Positions 58,600-64,000 of a stretch of DNA of 64,000 nucleotides are shown here, in pieces. The stretch is from Delphinus delphis (taxonomy: Eukaryota > Chordata > Mammalia > Artiodactyla > Delphinidae). The notes below the pieces were generated by a model, which was given only the letters and a program-made list of their open reading frames with translations, did no database searches and was not told the origin of the DNA. A program made the position numbers and the translations under genes. Each line of letters begins with the position of its first letter. Position 1 is the stretch's first letter. The DNA is taken from NCBI RefSeq assembly GCF_949987515.2, contig NC_082684.1:157557356-157621355 (forward strand). Direction: 5' to 3'.

Positions 58600-58830
58600 T
58601 TTAATATTCTCTCCCAGGTTTTTTGACAGGTTATACATATGCTAATAGAAATAAGCTTATTATTTGAAGCGCGGAGCTGCTTGTCACCGAAGCTTCATTA
58701 ACACTGTTATCACTGCCTGACATTTATCTTATAATTTTCTAGAGCTGACTGTTGTGTCTCCATGGAAACCCAAATTGCAATTGAAACAAGTATGATAATA
58801 AAGGCATCCGCCGAGATTGACAGCAAGCAG
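58600..58830 (+). promoter_or_regulatory. Candidate developmental enhancer with RFX and PBX/MEIS motifs
   Basis: This repeat-free block contains TTGACAGG with a MEIS core (58623-58630), TTATCA and TTATCT GATA-type sites, and GTCTCCATGGAAAC (58756-58769), a near-palindromic RFX X-box. It also has CAATTG with TTGCAAT, and GATTGACAG (58815-58823), the PBX-MEIS composite motif. Dense unlike motifs in about 230 bases are typical of conserved enhancers. The function is inferred; no transcript evidence is present. Confidence 0.4.
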
Positions 58831-60276
58831 AGCCTGGTTACGTTTTGTGATGGTTCCTTCAGTAGCTACAGCTCGAGATAGAGATTCTGCACTTGGGGCG
58901 TTGAGAATTCACTCTCCCGAGTCCAGTGGCCCACCTGGCTCCGCGGAGACGGGCAAGTTTACCGTGACCTCCCTGGTTCTCGTGTTAGTAATTAGGTCGC
59001 TCGTTTTGACTGTCATCCTCTCAAGGCGTTATGAATATTAGATGTAGTATTAACCGTGATCCTCTTTGGATCCAGGAGGAAATTCTTGCTTGACGCTTTT
59101 GACACTGTGCAGTGTTGACCAGGCCTTAGGCTGGCATCTTGTGGTGCCCGAATGGATCACTTTCTGGACACGGAGGCAACGCCAGCTTTGTGTCATGTTT
59201 TCCCCCTTGATATCGAGGAACCTGTGCTCTTTTCAGTTCATGACTTCCCATCAGTTTGGTTGGTGCTTCAAAGCAAGGAGTCATGGAACTGGAGTGGGTC
59301 CAGAGTGAATTAATCTGAAATTAATTTGATTCTGAAAGACTCCATCTGGCTGTGTTTGGGAGAGGCAGTTAGACAGATATATAAACAAATGATCATCTGT
59401 ATTCATTGTGCCAGATGTAGTGTCAAAAAATGAAGAAATGGCTTTTAAAAAAAATCAGCTATGGGGAATTTTGATATGATGATATTCAGCCTTGTGGAAT
59501 AACAGCCTTTATAATTTTGCACATAATCCTATTTCTATTCTTACTTGTTTAGGGGGTTAGAGCTGATGGTGTGTTTTTTTAGGGAGTAAGCAAATTAAAT
59601 GTCAAAGCCTATTTTAATTGGTGATTTAAGATGCTAAATGGAATTTATGACATGCTGAGAGAGAGAGGGAGAAGGCCTATAGATTTCCGAATCAGAATGT
59701 GGTCTTTGGTATTGATTTCATCTTAAGAAGTGATTTAGAGATTTAAAAACTAGCAAAGTGGAATGTCATTTGGACTTTGTCTTTTGAAATGGAGTTTTGT
59801 AGCATGACAAGCCAGCATGTTTGCTCATAGGGAAACACACAAAGAGCTGACATGCATACAATTCTGGAGGTCATCTTCAAGTAATTACACAAACTTGGCA
59901 AAGTTCTTTTTCCATTGCTTTAAGCAGACTATCAGAGAGGCACATGTTTTGGACTGCTATCTAGGAATTTAGTGCAATTCCTCTAAAACCTGTCAGCACC
60001 TTTTCTTATGTTGGGACAGAAAGATCTAAAAAATTCATGGTTAGTCCCGTGAATGATAACACAATCATCTATTATATGGGCCCTTTATTTCTCATTTTCA
60101 AACCTCAAGTGTCATGTTTTGTGATGTCTTGAAGAGAAAGAATTAAAGTTGGCTGCTTGATCAGGGAACAAACATAATTTACTTTGGAAAAACCAACTCC
60201 CACAAGAGAAACGACTCATCTCTGCCCCAGTCCTCACCCACCTCTCTCACTTCTCCCAGCCAAAAAACAGGCAGAT
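58831..60276. other. Unique DNA, AT-rich from 59.3 kb
   Basis: No repeat or exon is recognised. 59300-60160 is AT-rich and repeat-free. Confidence 0.4.
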
Positions 60277-60291
60277 AAAAATCGAGCAGAG

Positions 60292-60500
60292 GGCTTCCCT
60301 GGTGGCGCAGTGGTTGAGAGTCCGCCTGCCGATGCAGGGGACACGGGTTCGTGCCCCGGTCCGGGAAGATCCCACATGCCGCGGGGCGGCTGGGCCCGTG
60401 AGCCACGGCCACTGAGCCTGCGCATCCGGAGCCTGTGTTCCGCAACGGGAGAGGCCACAACAGTGAGAGGCCCGCGTACCGCAAAAAAAAAAAAAAAAAA
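60292..60500 (+). mobile_element. CHR-2-like tRNA-derived SINE
   Basis: The cleanest copy. GGCTTCCCTGG start, A-box TGGCGCAGTGG (60303-60313), B-box GGTTCGTGCCC (60346-60356), CHR 3' region and an A-tail. The 14-base duplication AAAAATCGAGCAGA is exact (60277-60290 and 60501-60514). Pol III promoter elements look intact, so transcription is possible. Confidence 0.96.
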
Positions 60501-60514
60501 AAAAATCGAGCAGA

Positions 60515-61049
60515 ATACTTAATAAAAATTAATACCCCCCCACCAAAGTCGAAGCATCTCAGCAAAATCGGTTGCTGCATGTGACGACAGCAAATTAGAT
60601 GGTCCACGGATTTTGAGTTTTGATGCTCACAGCCGTGTTAGAATGAGAAAGTAAAATCTCAGCTACCTGGAGCCCCCCAGGTAGGGGAGTCGGTCTGATT
60701 AGCTAAGTTCGTAGTAGAGTTGAAAGCTTATCCTGAAGGGCAGTGATTCTCTTTGTTCTTATTTGGAAGAAATTCTTCCTAACGATACATGATATACTTC
60801 CTTGCGTTCTTAAACAGAATTTGTTGAGCATAATGTGACCCTGTAGATGAGACTTGATAGTCGTTACACAATTAATTATTCTGCTGGGCGGCTGTCCTTG
60901 GGAACTCCTGGAGAATGTAAGTCAGCCCAGCTACCTACCAACATAAAACAAGAACTCTTTGAGTAAAGGATTGGGAAGCTCCCCCAAAGGGCTTAAGGGG
61001 CATAAACATCAGGCCGGAAACTTTGTGAAATACATTTTGACTGCTCTGG
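60515..61049. other. Unique non-coding DNA
   Basis: Nothing recognisable. Confidence 0.4.
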
Positions 61050-61058
61050 TGTCCTTTT

Positions 61059-61182
61059 AAAAAAAAAAAAAACTGTTATTATTTTTTCTTTGTGGCCACA
61101 CCGCACAGCATGCAGGATCTTAGACCCACGCCTCATGCATTGCAAGCATGGAGTCTTAACCGCTGGACCACCAGGGAAGTCC
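61059..61182 (-). mobile_element. Short tRNA-derived SINE, cetartiodactyl type
   Basis: TCTTTGTGGCCACACCGCAC, AGCATGCAGGATCTTAGACC, GCATGGAGTCTTAACCGCTG and GACCACCAGGGAAGTCC give a short-form tRNA-derived SINE, with a poly-A/T tail at the left. TGTCCTTTT at 61050-61058 and 61186-61194 marks the duplicated target. It lacks the long CHR 3' region. Confidence 0.85.
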
Positions 61183-61194
61183 TAATGTCCTTTT

Positions 61195-62040
61195 TTTTTT
61201 TTTTTTTTGGTATTCTGTTTTTGGCATTTCACAATCATGAGTTGAAGGCATTATCAGAAAAAAAGAAGTACATCTGAACCTCATAAATGGCAAGTGTACA
61301 GAAATACACATCTTTGTTCACAAATGGATTCTGTTTTCTGATCTAAACTATGGTCATTAATATGACATAGTTAGTTCTTATTAACTGTCAGCTTTTGATT
61401 TTCCAGGTGAGTGGAAGGAAACAGCAGCATTACTGATCTCCTCTGCACTTATCTTCCACCCTTCTACTGCTGGCTGCATCCCTGAGGCTGGCATTCAGTT
61501 TAAGTTGTATTCCTTGATTACACATCATTTATGACTGAGGAAGGTAGGCCAGAGGCAGCTTGAGGAAAGAGCAGCCTGAGATTAAATTTTGCCATTGATA
61601 AATGATGAAATGAATAATGAATGGACAGATGATCAATATTTAACGGAAGGATAGATAGAGTTGTGAATCCGAGGGCAGCACAAAGGTCAGTGAAATCTTG
61701 GTCCTTTGGTCCAAAGTAGGAGAGCCCCCTGAACGGTTTTGCAACGATGTTATCATCAGAGTAGTCAGAGTTAGGACAGTGCCTGCACCAGGACAAGTGG
61801 ACCCAGTGGGCATTTCAGGGAAAACAGGCCTGACTCAGTAACTCGTTGGTTATGGGTGTATTGACCCCCAGATTCAATACAACAGTTCCAGGTGGGATAA
61901 CGTGGTTCTTTATGATCGTAGTGACGGATTGTGTAGTGTGTGATTGAATGTTGACAACTTTTAAGACTTCTCGCTGTATTAAATCTCTTCTTTCAGAAAA
62001 TATGCATTGAGGTTATACTGAGACTGAATTCAAGGCACCG
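61195..62040. other. Unique non-coding DNA
   Basis: A T run follows the SINE (61191-61208). Otherwise nothing recognisable. Confidence 0.4.
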
Positions 62041-62310
62041 TGCTGGCCTTCTCTGAATGCCTTATTTAGAATTGTGCCCTGGCATCCAACCCTTCCCATC
62101 TCCCTTTCCTGCTTTATTTTTTCTCCATTGAAATGATCTCTTTCCAGTCTCTTAGAAGATTTCCTTAGTTTGCTCGTTTTATGCCTTGCTCTAGAATAGC
62201 AGCTCCATAAAGGCAGTTTTACCTGATTTGATTCAGTGTTTTATCCCCAGCACCTTGAATAATGCCTGAATGGTGGGGTCACCTCCGAAATGCGCATTGA
62301 GGGAATGATT
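62041..62310 (+). repeat. L2 LINE 3' end
   Basis: TAGCAGCTCCATAAAGGCAG, TTTTATCCCCAGCACCTTGA, ATAATGCCTGAATG and GCGCATTGAGGGAATGA follow the L2 terminus, with a diverged upstream part from about 62041. Confidence 0.7.
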
Positions 62311-63298
62311 AAGACATCCCTGTCCTCAGGAATTTCACAGTCTCACCATGTGCCGAATTGGGGGCTCAGTTAATGACAGTTTCCGTAGGTTCAACAGTCA
62401 GAGAAGGGGTGGGGTGCAGGCCAGCAATCACTCTGTCATGTGCGTGTTCTTTGTAAGACATTATTCCTGGTCTTGGATCTGGGGTGGAGCAGGGGGCAGT
62501 TTGAGGCAGTAAGAAAAACAGGGCAGTTGAACGTGAAACCCAGCTGGAGGAAAGAGAGACGGGAAGAGGTTATTTGTAAAGGTGCTGAGATCCAGGTGAC
62601 GCCAGAGCCTTCTGCCAGCTGTCGCTGGAGAGGGTCAGATGGGAGGGTTGATCAGACGAGACCAAGGAGAGTAATAGTGAGTGACAGGAATGCTGGAGGC
62701 GGGTGACAGCAGAGGAGATAGTCCAGAGGCCAGGGTGAAAAGCGGACCTGGAAGGGCTTCATGGACGGAATGGGCTTCCAGTTGATGGCCTTGGGAGCAG
62801 AGGTGGGACCCTGGGCTGTCCCCCGAGCTCAAGGGTCAGCAGTGCGGGTGACGGCCGTCCAGCCATGGGTCCGCGTGGCACTCTTCTCCAGGTGGCTCAG
62901 GTCCCCTGTCTCGAATGTATGCTCCACGGGATGGGAGACACCTGTGGCCGCTTCCTCTCCAGGCCCAGCTCCCTTGCTGCAGTGGTTTTCATTCAGTCTC
63001 ACTGCCAACTCAGGGATAGCTTATCATCCTGTGGCTCTGATGATTGCAGATTCCATTGGCAAATTGGACCACGAGGATGTAGCGTGGTTCACGATGCTGA
63101 ATGCCAGTCCCCATGGCCAGATGTATCCCTTCTGGCTGGCTGACGGCAGGCCCGTGTATACTGCTCTCTTCTGGGCCTTAGCGTTCTGTGGTTTGATTCC
63201 ATATTGTACATACGGCTGACTCTGATCAGTGGCTACTAGTGGCTTAAGGGCATAAATTACATATGTTTCAACTCTCTCTCCTTCAAACCCAAAACCAT
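62311..63298. other. GC-richer unique DNA
   Basis: No named repeat, although 62480-62800 is purine-rich with a texture like the old repeat at 8.6-9.0 kb. The 152-codon frame at 62761-63219 begins with ATG, but a second long frame overlaps it and nothing supports a gene. Confidence 0.35.
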
Positions 63299-63678
63299 GG
63301 GACTTCCCTGGTGGCACAGTGGTTAAGAATCCACCTGCCAATTCAGGGGACACGGGTTCGAACCCTGGTCCGGGAAGATCCCACATGCCCCGGAGCAACT
63401 AAGCCCGTGTGTCACAACTACCGAGCCTGCGCTCTAGAGCCCATGAGCCACAACTACTGAGCCCACGTGCTGCAACTACTGAAACCCACGTGCCTAGAGC
63501 CCGTGCTCCGCAACAAGAGAAGCCACCACGATGAGAAGCCCATGCACCGCAATGAAGAGTAGCCCCTGCTCGCCGCAGCTAGAGAAAGCCGCGCGTAGCA
63601 ATGAAGACACAACGCAGCTCCCCCCCCAAAAATAATAATAATAAATTAAATTTTAAAATGTTTTTAAAAAAAAAAAAA
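63299..63678 (+). mobile_element. CHR-1-like tRNA-derived SINE, long form
   Basis: GGGACTTCCCTGG start, A-box TGGCACAGTGG (63312-63322), a perfect B-box GGTTCGAACCC (63355-63365), then the long CHR-1 body (AGCCACAACTACTGAGCCCA, AACAAGAGAAGCCACCACGA, TAGAGAAAGCCGCGCGTAGC) and an AATAAT/A-rich tail. More diverged than the CHR-2-like copies. No clear target duplication. Confidence 0.93.
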
Positions 63679-64000
63679 GCACCATGCCTGACAAAAGACA
63701 GGTCCTGAATACCTGAGTAAGAAAAGGGCTTTGTGTGCAAATAACCTTTGGGGGCGGGACGGGGGCAGGAGTAGGGGTTGAAATCCCACAAAGGTGAACC
63801 ACCCACTTTCACTACCAGTATTTCTTCAGTGGATGGAGAGTGTTGTGAATCCGCCCTGATTGCTTTCTTTTTCTTGCATAAGTAACTCGAGGCAAAATAT
63901 TGTAGCCAGCGGTAGAAGCAGGAGTTATCTGCCTTGAAAAGCACAGTTGCTAAAGCCCAGGTGCAGGGTACCAGGAGCTGTGTTGTCACTCTCAATATAT
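63679..64000. other. Unique DNA to window end
   Basis: Nothing recognisable. The minus-strand 138-codon frame at 63579-63995 crosses the SINE edge and is not a gene. Confidence 0.4.

Noticed and set aside
62761..63219. 152-codon ATG frame, the longest ATG-led frame in unique DNA
   Set aside because: Another long frame overlaps it, the region is GC-rich and no domain or exon structure is seen.

Overview
This window looks like nuclear DNA from a cetacean (whale, dolphin or porpoise). The main evidence is a set of tRNA-derived SINEs of the CHR family. They open with GGCTTCCCTGG, followed by intact A and B boxes, and several copies keep clear target-site duplications and A-tails. The young L1 3' ends are also of the cetartiodactyl type. 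Older mammalian repeats (MIR, L2, ancient L1, an MLT1-like LTR and a Tigger1-like DNA transposon) make up the background.

No protein-coding gene can be supported. The open reading frames are short, overlap at random, and often lie inside repeats: translated CHR SINEs give recurring Pro/Arg-rich peptides, and the L1 ORF2 remnant is broken into three frames. There is no CpG island, histone or zinc-finger exon array, or recognisable processed pseudogene. The window is best read as intergenic or deep intronic sequence. The locus cannot be named from sequence alone. The only exon-like feature is a weak candidate at 4815-4883, an ATG-led stretch of 23 codons ending at a good splice donor, inside a block that looks like a conserved regulatory element.

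Layout. 1-10.5 kb is mostly unique DNA with a long wobble-paired inverted repeat (1261-1339), a candidate enhancer or exon (4620-4900) and an old repeat (8.6-9.0 kb). 10.5-17.6 kb is a repeat nest (L2, MIR split by L1, old L1 on the minus strand, two large microsatellites). 17.6-23.4 kb is unique with short L1 and L2 pieces. 23.4-25.06 kb holds a 5'-truncated L1 on the minus strand with a 21-bp target duplication. 25-34 kb is unique DNA with MIR and L2 scraps and one CHR SINE. 34-45.7 kb has two SINEs, AT palindromes and an AT-rich block. 45.7-49.5 kb is a cluster of four minus-strand CHR SINEs, one nested in Tigger1. 49.5-60 kb is mainly unique, with an MLT1 LTR and a motif-dense element at 58.6-58.83 kb. 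60-64 kb has three more SINEs.

No new gene system was found. The most useful leads are the candidate regulatory blocks at 4.62-4.90, 25.19-25.40 and 58.60-58.83 kb, the RNA-hairpin-like inverted repeat at 1.26-1.34 kb, and several dated nested insertions useful as phylogenetic markers. Repeat families were assigned by reading against remembered consensus sequences, so subfamily names and ends are approximate.
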